A DNA stretch of 7,178 bases, taken from positions 1 through 7,178 of the forward strand of contig CANRDR010000082.1 in the NCBI GenBank assembly GCA_947629425.1, read 5' to 3'. Positions 1-5,133 of this stretch are shown piece after piece. Source of the stretch: an uncultured Bacilli bacterium (GTDB lineage: Bacteria > Bacillota_I > Bacilli_A > RF39 > UBA660). The notes beneath the pieces are model-generated. The model was not told where the DNA came from. It ran no database searches and saw nothing but the letters and a program-made list of their open reading frames with translations. A program made the translations under genes and the position numbers. Position 1 is the stretch's first letter. Every line of letters starts with the position of its first letter.

Positions 1-432
1 GGAAGATGGGGAAATTTTTTTAATCAAGAAGCGCATGGATTTGCAACTACATTAGAACATTTAAAAAGTTTACATATACCAGATTTTATTATTAATGGTA
101 TGAAAATAAATGGAGTTTATTATTCACCTACATTCTTATATGAATCATTACTTTGTTTGATAGGTTTTATAATTATTATAATCATTAGAAGAAATAAATA
201 TACTAAAGTTGGAACACCTACTGCATTATATTTAATAATATATGGCGCAATAAGATTTTTCATTGAAAGAAATAGAACTGATGCATTAGAAATACTTGGA
301 TTTAAAATAGCAATGATAGTATCAGTTATTATGTTCATAGTTGGTATAATTATGTTAATTATTAATAGTAGAAAAAGTAAATTTGAAGATTTGTATAATG
401 ACAAAAATAATAAAGATGAAATAAGGTATTAA
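1..432 (+). CDS. lgt: Prolipoprotein diacylglyceryl transferase, C-terminal part (5' end outside window)
   Basis: Lgt is an inner-membrane enzyme that transfers a diacylglyceryl group from phosphatidylglycerol to the lipobox cysteine of prolipoproteins. The frame is open from base 1 and its first residues, GRWGNFFNQEAHG, are the Lgt signature (G-R-x-x-N-F-x-N-x-E-x-x-G). Further on are SPTFLYES (residues 42-49), a hydrophobic span at about 50-62, YGAIRFFIE (81-89), which carries the conserved Tyr, Arg and Glu of the family near the active site, and a last membrane span at about 103-122. The tail is charged and Lys/Asn-rich. 143 residues are visible, about the C-terminal half of the usual 260-300. 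The ATG at 100 is internal and not a real start. The stop lies 4 bases before the next gene, so the two are probably co-transcribed. Identification is secure. Confidence 0.95.
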   Translation, partial: GRWGNFFNQEAHGFATTLEHLKSLHIPDFIINGMKINGVYYSPTFLYESLLCLIGFIIIIIIRRNKYTKVGTPTALYLIIYGAIRFFIERNRTDALEILGFKIAMIVSVIMFIVGIIMLIINSRKSKFEDLYNDKNNKDEIRY

Positions 433-436
433 TAAA

Positions 437-1009
437 ATGGAGTTATATAATGTTAATACTTTACCATTGTCTAATGATAATATTTTAAAAATTGCTCAAG
501 AAAAAGTATTAAATGGAGAAAATTTATTAACTAAAGAAAAGATAATATTAGGAAGAGATGAAGTAGTAAAAAATATTAATGGATATAACTTATTACCAGA
601 TCATGCTTATAGAGCGGTTAACTTAGAAACATTAAAAAATTATATAAGTACGGGTTTTATAAATGGTATTTCAGATAATGATGAATACGAAGAAAAAATA
701 GAAGATGGTAAAGTTTTTAATAACAATAAAGGTGTTGATTGGTATTTAGGTGGAGCATCATTAAAATACGGAGAAATAATTTTAGAGTGTCCTGCCTATA
801 AAGATTATTTTGTGTTAGCATATGATAATGGAACAAGAATGGCAAGAAATCCACTAGTACGTCATATAAAATCATCAGGCATAAAAAATCCTATACCATT
901 AAACTTAATAACTAATATTTTTATAAATACAAAAGATATAAATTTGCTAAAAGAAATAAAAAGTGAGTTAAGTAAATTAGAAAATCGACAAAATATTACA
1001 AAATTTTAA
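437..1009 (+). CDS. Conserved-looking hypothetical protein, 190 aa
   Basis: I do not recognise the family. The protein is soluble, with no signal peptide or membrane span. Motifs that look conserved rather than random are HAYRAVNLETLKNYISTGFI (residues 57-76), GVDWYLGG (99-106), YGEIILECP (111-119), and a basic/polar stretch with VRH and KSSG (141-148) followed by NP. The order YR, then STG, then a Glu in a predicted strand loosely recalls ADP-ribosyltransferase-like folds (R-S-E), but this is weak and I would not name it that. Residues about 166-187 are a charged helix. The start at 437 is 4 bases after the lgt stop; AAGG at 423-426 within the lgt end is a plausible ribosome binding site, so translation may be coupled. 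A terminator overlaps its stop codon, so it closes the lgt transcription unit. Confidence 0.8.
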   Translation: MELYNVNTLPLSNDNILKIAQEKVLNGENLLTKEKIILGRDEVVKNINGYNLLPDHAYRAVNLETLKNYISTGFINGISDNDEYEEKIEDGKVFNNNKGVDWYLGGASLKYGEIILECPAYKDYFVLAYDNGTRMARNPLVRHIKSSGIKNPIPLNLITNIFINTKDINLLKEIKSELSKLENRQNITKF

Positions 1010-1028
1010 GACACCCAGTCTTTTTTTT
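1008..1028 (+). terminator. Short intrinsic terminator ending the lgt unit
   Basis: AAGAC (1008-1012) and GTCTT (1018-1022) are exact complements around the 5-base loop ACCCA, and a run of eight T (1021-1028) overlaps and follows the stem. The stem uses the last two bases of the upstream stop codon. It is only 5 bp, so termination may be partial and some transcripts could run on into the collagen-like gene 34 bases away. Confidence 0.6.
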
Positions 1029-1062
1029 ATTTAATAACATACTATAATGTAGGAGGAAAATT

Positions 1063-1284
1063 ATGAATAGTGGAATAAATTTTAATAGAAGTCCATTTCA
1101 ATGTCAGGGAACAACTCCTACAGGTCCAACTACTGTAGGTCCAACAGGACCACAAGGACCACGTGGATACATGGGACCAACAGGTCCTCAAGGAGTACAA
1201 GGAATCCAAGGCCCACAAGGAATAATTGGTGCAACAGGCCCACAAGGTGTTCAAGGATTACAAGGTGTTGATGCCAATCATTAA
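1063..1284 (+). CDS. Collagen-like Gly-X-Y protein, 5' portion, probably truncated by element 1
   Basis: This 73-residue product has a 25-residue lead (one Cys at 14) and then 15 unbroken Gly-X-Y triplets (residues 26-70), rich in GPT, GPQ, GVQ and GIQ. Such sequences form collagen triple helices; in Firmicutes they are typical of surface or exosporium filaments. There is no signal peptide and no C-terminal trimerisation domain, which is unusual for a complete protein. AGGAGG (1051-1056) is six bases from the ATG, and the 20 bases covering ribosome binding site and start (1048-1067) are identical to those of the second collagen-like gene (4715-4734). The last residues (ANH, then stop) break the triplet pattern exactly where the inferred left arm of element 1 begins. 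The frame therefore probably once continued into other collagen-like coding, for which the fragment at 4614-4667 is the candidate 3' part. Confidence 0.8.
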   Translation: MNSGINFNRSPFQCQGTTPTGPTTVGPTGPQGPRGYMGPTGPQGVQGIQGPQGIIGATGPQGVQGLQGVDANH

Positions 1285-1297
1285 AATACCCAAATTA
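1279..1297 (+). other. Inferred attL of element 1 (element-side arm)
   Basis: CATTAAAATACCCAA (1279-1293) is the near-perfect inverted partner of 4601-4615. The block CCAAATTA (1290-1297) recurs at the same distance from an AT dinucleotide at the left end of element 2 (4965-4972). It overlaps the last codons and the stop of the first collagen-like gene. Assignment as an attachment site is inference from symmetry; no excised junction is visible here. Confidence 0.5.
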
Positions 1298-1312
1298 ATC
1301 TTTAAATAATTT

Positions 1313-1370
1313 TTTCGCTAATGCGAAATAATTCATACATTTAAAAAGAAATTTCGCAAGTGAGAAATAA
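1313..1370. repeat. Two directly repeated 19-bp imperfect palindromes (operator-like)
   Basis: Copy 1 (1313-1331) is TTTCGC-TAAT-GCGAAATAA, with a perfect 6-bp stem. Copy 2 (1352-1370) is TTTCGC-AAGT-GAGAAATAA, where the right arm has one mismatch but ATTTC/GAAAT still pairs. They match at 16 of 19 positions and start 39 bp apart. Copy 2 ends one base before the -35 box of the ATPase promoter. This arrangement fits binding sites for a dimeric regulator, or less likely a pair of RNA hairpins in a read-through transcript. Neither has a following T-run, so they are not terminators. Confidence 0.55.
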
Positions 1371-1371
1371 C

Positions 1372-1400
1372 TTTACAAATTAAATTAGTTGATTTATAAT
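1372..1400 (+). promoter_or_regulatory. Promoter for the ATPase/DUF4143 gene
   Basis: TTTACA (1372-1377), a spacer of exactly 17 bp, then TATAAT (1395-1400), a strong match to the vegetative sigma-A consensus. Transcription would begin near 1407, giving a very short leader, and the ribosome binding site AGGTGA (1407-1412) would sit at or near its 5' end. The adjacent palindromes suggest control. Confidence 0.6.
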
Positions 1401-1418
1401 TAAATTAGGTGATGAAAA

Positions 1419-2612
1419 ATGCTAAAAAGAGAAATTTATTTATCAAGAATACGCGGATTTTATGATAGTGATCTTGTAAAAATATTAGTAGGTATAAGAA
1501 GATGTGGAAAATCAGTAATATTAAATCAAATTATTAATGAATTAAAAGAAAAAGGTATAAAAAACAATCACATAATAAATATAAATTTTGAACTTATTGA
1601 ATATGAAGAATTACAAGATTATAAAAAATTAAATAAATATATTAAAGAAAAAGTAATAGATAATAACAAATATTATGTATTTTTAGATGAAATACAAAAA
1701 GTAGATAAATTTGAAATTGTAGTAAATTCATTAAGAGTTTCATTAAAAAATATAAGTATATTTATTACAGGTTCTAATAGTAAATTATTATCTAATGAAC
1801 TATCAACAGTTTTATCTGGAAGGTATGTTTTATTTAAAATATATCCATTAAGTTATAAAGAATTTGTAAAACTTACTAATAAAGAACCAAATAATGAAGA
1901 AACTTTTTGGGATTTCGTTAAATGGGGTGGATTTCCTAACAGAACACAATTTAATGATGAAAGTAATATAAAAGATTATCTACATAGTGTTTTTGATTCA
2001 ATAATATTAAGAGATGTAATAGAAAGATTAGGTTTAAAAGATACAACTTTATTTAATCTGTTATTACAATATATTGTTGATACTACAGGAAGAGAATTTT
2101 CAGCAGAAAATGTTATAAATTTTCTTAAAAGTGAAGGTAAATCTATATCCACTGAAACATTATACCTTTATTTAGATGCATTATGTAAAGCTTTAATAAT
2201 TAAAAAAATATATCGATATGATATACATGGTAAAACTATTTTAAAAACATTAAATAAGTATTATATGACTGACTTAGGAATAGCTCAAATAAAAAATAAT
2301 AATTTTGAAATAAATAAAAGTTTTGCAATTGAAAATGTAGTTTATAATGAATTATTACAAAGAGGATATGATGTTTATATAGGAAAAACTAAAAATGGAG
2401 AAATAGATTTTATTGCTACAAACAGAGATGAAAAACTATATATACAAGTTGCATATTTATTAAATGATGAAAAAGTTATTAATAGAGAATTTAATGCGTT
2501 TAATAGTATAGATGATAATTATCCTAAATATGTTATATCATTAGATAAAGTAAATTTTTCACAAAAAGGTATAATACATAAAAATATAATAGATTGGTTA
2601 TTAGAAGAATAA
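1419..2612 (+). CDS. ATP-binding protein: AAA ATPase domain with C-terminal DUF4143 nuclease-like domain
   Basis: This 397-residue protein matches the widespread family pairing an AAA-type ATPase core (AAA_14-like) with DUF4143. Visible motifs are Walker A GIRRCGKS (residues 25-32), Walker B FLDEIQ (88-93, with Asp90/Glu91), sensor TGSNS (117-121) and LSGRY (132-136), whose Arg is the likely finger. The C-terminal part has the PD-(D/E)xK-like pattern Glu305, GEIDF (327-331, Asp330) and QVA (343-345), where Gln replaces the usual acidic residue; that exchange is common in this family. It is probably a cytosolic NTPase acting on nucleic acid, but the family's role is not established, and links to mobile elements or defence are only suggestions. 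AGGTGA (1407-1412) is six bases before the ATG. Length is normal and no break is seen. It lies inside inferred element 1 and may be its cargo. Confidence 0.85.
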   Translation: MLKREIYLSRIRGFYDSDLVKILVGIRRCGKSVILNQIINELKEKGIKNNHIININFELIEYEELQDYKKLNKYIKEKVIDNNKYYVFLDEIQKVDKFEIVVNSLRVSLKNISIFITGSNSKLLSNELSTVLSGRYVLFKIYPLSYKEFVKLTNKEPNNEETFWDFVKWGGFPNRTQFNDESNIKDYLHSVFDSIILRDVIERLGLKDTTLFNLLLQYIVDTTGREFSAENVINFLKSEGKSISTETLYLYLDALCKALIIKKIYRYDIHGKTILKTLNKYYMTDLGIAQIKNNNFEINKSFAIENVVYNELLQRGYDVYIGKTKNGEIDFIATNRDEKLYIQVAYLLNDEKVINREFNAFNSIDDNYPKYVISLDKVNFSQKGIIHKNIIDWLLEE

Positions 2613-2623
2613 TTAAAAGACTA

Positions 2624-2812
2624 TTACAAATGTTTTTCTTCTTTATCTACTAATGCGGTTATATAAGCATCAACTCTTGCTTGATCAATAATAGATAATT
2701 TATTAAATTTATTTAACAAACTAAATTGAGAATCCGAAATATTATTTGGTTTTAACTCGTTTATAGGTAAGTTATAATCAGTGCGACATTTTTTAATATA
2801 TTTGAATAAAAT
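2624..2812 (-). pseudogene. C-terminal remnant of a gene on the minus strand, possibly a DNA-binding regulator
   Basis: Read on the minus strand, this frame is open for 62 codons and ends in TAA at 2626-2624, but has no ATG, GTG or TTG start; an in-frame stop (2815-2813) precedes it. The composition is protein-like and differs from the surrounding AT-rich filler: it includes KKCRTDYNLPINELKP and, near the end, LLNKFNKLSIIDQARVDAYI. That last pattern resembles the C-terminal helix of many XRE-type helix-turn-helix regulators, but the DNA-binding part is missing, so the identity is only a guess. It ends 11 bases from the ATPase stop, converging with it. Most simply it is what remains after a deletion or rearrangement placed the recombinase operon beside it. 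Confidence 0.5.
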
Positions 2813-2831
2813 TTAATGTATATTTTATAAA
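2802..2831 (+). promoter_or_regulatory. Possible promoter of the small ORF-recombinase 1 operon
   Basis: TTGAAT (2802-2807), an 18-bp spacer and TATAAA (2826-2831) give a fair sigma-A match. The predicted start near 2838 coincides with the AGGAGG ribosome binding site (2838-2843), which is uncomfortably close. TATATT at 2819-2824 is an alternative -10 without a clear -35. AT-rich sequence makes chance matches likely. Confidence 0.3.
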
Positions 2832-2849
2832 TTAAAAAGGAGGATATAT

Positions 2850-2981
2850 TTGAAAACTAAATATAATATAAAATATAATTATATAACTAATAAAGAGTTA
2901 ACAAGTAATGATTTAATAGATATATTTAATGAAAAACTTGCTAAAATTTTAATTAATTTTGAACAAGAACATAATATATAA
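2850..2981 (+). CDS. Small protein (43 aa, TTG start) preceding recombinase 1
   Basis: A perfect AGGAGG (2838-2843) six bases before TTG at 2850 supports translation; no ATG is available in frame. The product starts MKTKYNIKYNYITNKEL and ends with an amphipathic helix containing IFNEKLAKILINFEQEH. The ORF before the other recombinase has a similar start (KYNI) and the same helix pattern, F-N-(E/K)-K-L-x-x-(I/L)-(L/I)-(I/L)-N-x-E. That similarity, together with the same position and order, shows this is a real gene family. It ends 26 bases before the recombinase ATG, so the two form an operon. Function is unknown; candidates are a directionality factor, a recombinase cofactor or a regulator. 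No database family is claimed. Confidence 0.7.
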   Translation: MKTKYNIKYNYITNKELTSNDLIDIFNEKLAKILINFEQEHNI

Positions 2982-3007
2982 AATATTTCTTTATTGGAGA
3001 ATAATTA

Positions 3008-4600
3008 ATGGAAAAAGTTGGAATATATTGTAGATTATCTGATGAAGATAGAGATAAAATAAATAAAAATGATGATAGTGACAGTATTATAAATCAGAGA
3101 AGTATGTGTTTAAAATATGCAAATCAATTTGGATGGAATGTAATAGATATATATACTGATGATGATTTTTCTGGAGCAGGTACATATAGACCAGATTTTG
3201 AAAGAATGATTAAAGATTGTGAAACAGGAAAAATTAATTTAGTTTTATGTAAAAGTCAATCAAGATTTTCAAGAGATATGGAAGTAATAGAAAAATATTT
3301 GCATAATAAATTTGCTATTTGGGGTGTTAGATTTGTAAGTATTATTGATAATGCGGATACAAATATAGAATCTAATAAAAAATCAAGACAAATTAATGGA
3401 CTTATAAATGAATGGTATTTAGAAGATTTATCACATAACATAAAAAAGTCGTTAAAAAATAAAAGAGAAGATGGTTTATTTATGGGTAGTTTTGCACCAT
3501 ACGGTTATATTAAAGATCCAAATAATAAACATAAATTAATAATTGATCCAATTGCATCTAAAATAGTAAAAAAAATATTTGAAATGTATTCTAATGGAAA
3601 AAGCTACAAACAAATATGTGATTATTTAGATAATAATAACGTACTTCCCTGTATTTTATATAAAAGAGAAAATGGTTATAAACATAAAATTCCATATAAT
3701 AATTTAAACCATAAATGGTCAATAAATACTATATCAGGAATACTAAAAAATGAAGTTTATATTGGAAATTTAGTACAAGGGAAAGTAACATCAATAAGTT
3801 ATAAAGTACATAAATCTCGTAGAGTAGATAGCAAATATTGGACAAAAAAAGAAAATACTCATGAAGCAATAATTGATATTGAAACATGGAATAAAGTACA
3901 AAGTATTTTAGGAACACATCAAAAACCTACAAAAACAAATGAAAAACATTATTTATGTGGTAAAGTATATTGTGCAAATTGTAAAAAAGTATTCAATAGA
4001 AATGTGTATTATGAAAAAAGAGATAATAATAAATTAAGAGCATATTTAAGATGTTCATTATCTCATAAAGATATAAATTATTGTAATAACAATAAACAAT
4101 TAAAATTAAATGAATTAGAAGAAATACTTATAAATTCATTAAATGATATATCAAAAAATTTATTTAACAAAGAAAAATTACAAAAAAATTATGAAAAATA
4201 CATAAAAAATACTACAAAAGAAGAACAAATAAAATTATTAGAAAAAGAAAAAAATAATATAGAAATAAATTTAAATGATTATAAAAAATATTATCAAAGT
4301 TTATATGAAGATAAAGTTAAAGGAATAATATCAGAAGATATGTTTAATAGTATGTCTTCAAACTATATTACTTCAATAAAAAAAGAAACAAAAAAATTAA
4401 ATGAAATAAAAGAACAATTATTAAGTTTTAATATTTCTAAATTTAATAAGATAGATGTTTATAAAATATTAAAAAAATATGAAAATAAAAAAGAATTACG
4501 TAATATAATAATAAAAGAATTTATAGATAAAATATATATTGATAATTATAATGAATTAACAAAAGAAAGAGATATAGAAATAAATTGGGATTTTAAATAA
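3008..4600 (+). CDS. Large serine recombinase 1 (530 aa)
   Basis: This is a site-specific DNA recombinase of the large serine integrase family, which cuts all four strands through a 5'-phosphoserine link and rejoins after rotation. The catalytic domain (about 1-150) has YCRLS (7-11: Arg9, nucleophile Ser11), SIINQR (26-31), FSGAGTYRPDFERM (54-67) and SRFSRD (85-90: Arg86, Arg89). A long helix leads to the recombinase domain, which opens at APYGY (163-167) and includes the Trp237 region and ILKNEVYIGNLVQGK. A zinc ribbon follows with Cys322, Cys325, Cys349 and Cys359. A coiled coil covers about 400-470, as expected for the arm that controls synapsis and direction. All catalytic residues are present and there is no frameshift, so it is probably active. 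GGAG (2996-2999) lies 8 bases from the ATG. The stop abuts the inferred right att arm. Confidence 0.95.
   Translation: MEKVGIYCRLSDEDRDKINKNDDSDSIINQRSMCLKYANQFGWNVIDIYTDDDFSGAGTYRPDFERMIKDCETGKINLVLCKSQSRFSRDMEVIEKYLHNKFAIWGVRFVSIIDNADTNIESNKKSRQINGLINEWYLEDLSHNIKKSLKNKREDGLFMGSFAPYGYIKDPNNKHKLIIDPIASKIVKKIFEMYSNGKSYKQICDYLDNNNVLPCILYKRENGYKHKIPYNNLNHKWSINTISGILKNEVYIGNLVQGKVTSISYKVHKSRRVDSKYWTKKENTHEAIIDIETWNKVQSILGTHQKPTKTNEKHYLCGKVYCANCKKVFNRNVYYEKRDNNKLRAYLRCSLSHKDINYCNNNKQLKLNELEEILINSLNDISKNLFNKEKLQKNYEKYIKNTTKEEQIKLLEKEKNNIEINLNDYKKYYQSLYEDKVKGIISEDMFNSMSSNYITSIKKETKKLNEIKEQLLSFNISKFNKIDVYKILKKYENKKELRNIIIKEFIDKIYIDNYNELTKERDIEINWDFK
3245..3282 (+). repeat. 38-bp exact repeat within recombinase 1 (copy at 5369-5406)
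   Basis: The bases encoding LCKSQSRFSRDME are identical in the two recombinase genes for 38 positions, including synonymous sites. A second identical block of 26 bases lies at 3373-3398 and 5497-5522. Outside such blocks the genes differ considerably. This indicates close relationship or local gene conversion in the catalytic domain. Confidence 0.85.
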
Positions 4601-4615
4601 TTGGGTAAAATAATG
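4601..4615 (+). other. Inferred attR arm of element 1
   Basis: TTGGGTAAAATAATG starts immediately after the recombinase stop and is the inverted counterpart of 1279-1293 (12 of 15 positions). Starting from the recombinase stop codons, it also aligns without gaps to the right end of element 2 (4598-4616 against 7067-7085, 13 of 19 positions). Collagen-like coding begins directly to its right. Confidence 0.5.
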
Positions 4616-4667
4616 TGCAGGAGAAGGTCCACAAGGACCTACAGGACCAACTGTTTCATTACCATAA
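4614..4667 (+). pseudogene. 3' tail of a collagen-like gene, cut off from its start
   Basis: In the frame of GCA at 4617 the sequence reads AGEGPQGPTGPTVSLP and then TAA (4665-4667): collagen triplets followed by a short non-repetitive end. There is no start codon or ribosome binding site, and an in-frame stop lies just upstream (4611-4613), within the inferred att arm. The simplest reading is that this is the displaced end of an interrupted collagen-like gene; the gene at 1063 is the candidate 5' part. If joined in frame at the shared TGC (1272-1274 and 4616-4618), the triplets read GVD-AGE-GPQ in register. Confidence 0.7.
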
Positions 4668-4696
4668 ACCAAACGGTAATTATTTCACATTTTTTT
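4658..4696 (+). terminator. Weak hairpin after the collagen-like tail
   Basis: ATTACC (4658-4663) and GGTAAT (4675-4680) pair around an 11-base loop and span the stop codon of the collagen-like tail. A run of seven T (4690-4696) follows, but 9 bases away, which is far for an intrinsic terminator. It could be the original terminator of the interrupted gene in weakened form. Confidence 0.35.
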
Positions 4697-4729
4697 AAGA
4701 AATAAATAGTATATTGTAGGAGGAAAATT

Positions 4730-4960
4730 ATGAAAAATGCAAATTGTTGTAATCCTATAAAAACTTGTAATAAAAATTTTGATAGATATGAACAAGGTCC
4801 ACGCGGATATATGGGACCAACAGGTCCAGAGGGACCACAAGGTATTCAAGGCCCACAAGGTCCTATTGGTTCATGCGGTCCACAAGGAGTCCAAGGCATT
4901 CAAGGTATCGAAGGTCCAACAGGCCCAATTGGTCCGACTGGCCCAACCGCCACAATATAA
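4730..4960 (+). CDS. Collagen-like Gly-X-Y protein 2, 5' portion interrupted by element 2
   Basis: This 76-residue product has a 22-residue lead with three cysteines (6, 7, 13; CCNPIKTC), which could cross-link chains, then 17 unbroken Gly-X-Y triplets (23-73). The stretch QGPRGYMGPTGP is shared with the first collagen-like gene, as are the 20 bases around the ribosome binding site and start. AGGAGG (4718-4723) is six bases from the ATG. There is no signal peptide or C-terminal domain. The last codons (GCC ACA ATA TAA) leave the triplet pattern exactly at the inferred att core; the stop is supplied by the inserted element. With the element removed, reading continues ATM-EAT-GPT-GEQ into 7082-7178 without loss of frame or register. 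The interrupted product would still be made, as a short truncated protein. Confidence 0.85.
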   Translation: MKNANCCNPIKTCNKNFDRYEQGPRGYMGPTGPEGPQGIQGPQGPIGSCGPQGVQGIQGIEGPTGPIGPTGPTATI

Positions 4961-4972
4961 AAAACCAAATTA
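4955..4972 (+). other. Inferred attL of element 2
   Basis: The AT core is followed by ATAAAAAACCAAATTA. It pairs in inverted orientation with the right end and contains the CCAAATTA block shared with element 1. It supplies the stop codon (4958-4960) that truncates the collagen-like protein. Confidence 0.5.
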
Positions 4973-4983
4973 TTATCATTTCT

Positions 4984-5004
4984 AATAATATTTAGAATAT
5001 TATT
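4984..5004. repeat. Perfect 9-bp inverted repeat before small ORF 2
   Basis: AATAATATT (4984-4992) and AATATTATT (4996-5004) are exact reverse complements separated by TAG. It is placed between the left att arm and the ribosome binding site GAGG (5009-5012), so it would overlap any promoter of the recombinase operon. It could be an operator, but an all-A/T palindrome in such AT-rich DNA can arise by chance. Confidence 0.4.
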
Positions 5005-5016
5005 TATTGAGGCAAT

Positions 5017-5133
5017 ATGAAAAATATAAAATATAATATAATTAATAAAACAAAAGAAGATAAATTAAATTTTAATAAAAAATTATTAGAACTAATACTT
5101 AACATAGAAAATAACAGGTGTTATGATAAATAA
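5017..5133 (+). CDS. Small protein (38 aa) overlapping the start of recombinase 2
   Basis: The ATG at 5017 has GAGG (5009-5012) four bases upstream. The product begins MKNIKYNIINKTKEDKL and has the helix FNKKLLELILNIE, the counterpart of the small protein before recombinase 1. Its last 11 bases overlap the recombinase ORF in another frame, so the two are translationally coupled. The family and function are unknown to me; conserved pairing with the recombinase suggests a helper or a directionality factor. Both copies are highly basic and Asn-rich at the N terminus, compatible with contact to DNA or to the recombinase. Confidence 0.65.
   Translation: MKNIKYNIINKTKEDKLNFNKKLLELILNIENNRCYDK

Larger units (their letters stand above)
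1280..4614 (+). mobile_element. Element 1: putative large-serine-recombinase integrative element inserted in a collagen-like gene
   Basis: Limits are drawn between AT dinucleotides at 1280-1281 and 4613-4614. Just inside each end are arms that are inverted copies: CATTAAAATACCCAA (1279-1293) matches the reverse complement of TTGGGTAAAATAATG (4601-4615) at 12 of 15 positions. Outside the ends are collagen-like coding sequences. Inside are a palindrome-flanked promoter, an ATPase/DUF4143 gene, a broken minus-strand gene, a 43-residue ORF and the recombinase. The recombinase ends at the right edge, as in many phages and small integrative elements of this class. Under this AT alignment the outer collagen halves are one base out of frame. 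Either an indel has occurred, or the true core is elsewhere (TGC at 1272-1274 and 4616-4618 would give an in-frame join), or the flanks are not partners. The ATPase might instead be host DNA, with the element starting near 2816. Confidence 0.5.

Noticed and set aside
120..404. Minus-strand hydrophobic open frame
   Set aside because: It is antisense to the membrane spans of lgt, whose identity is clear from its signature residues.
1042..1254. Minus-strand open frame of 70 codons, rich in Ser, Trp, Cys and Leu
   Set aside because: It is the antisense of the Gly-X-Y repeat; its composition follows mechanically from the repeated GGT/CCA/CAA codons.
1063..1284. CRISPR-like or tandem non-coding repeat array
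   Set aside because: Repetition is a degenerate 9-base coding pattern (Gly-X-Y) without spacers or conserved repeat units.
2603..2642. AGAAGAA and TTCTTCT as a terminator stem after the ATPase gene
   Set aside because: The loop is over 20 bases, the stem is short, and there is no clean T-run after it.
1279..4615. Inverted arms as terminal repeats of an insertion sequence
   Set aside because: No transposase is present and no target duplication beyond the AT dinucleotide is seen; the enclosed enzyme is a serine recombinase, for which such arms are att-site halves.
4613..4702. ATG at 4613 opening a frame through the collagen-like tail
   Set aside because: It reads the repeat in the wrong frame (Arg/Thr-rich product), has no ribosome binding site, and is explained by the att junction.
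4779..4985. Plus-strand open frame of 68 codons overlapping collagen-like gene 2 in another frame
   Set aside because: It is a frame-shifted reading of the same triplet repeat (repeating His-Lys-Val patterns) with no ribosome binding site of its own.
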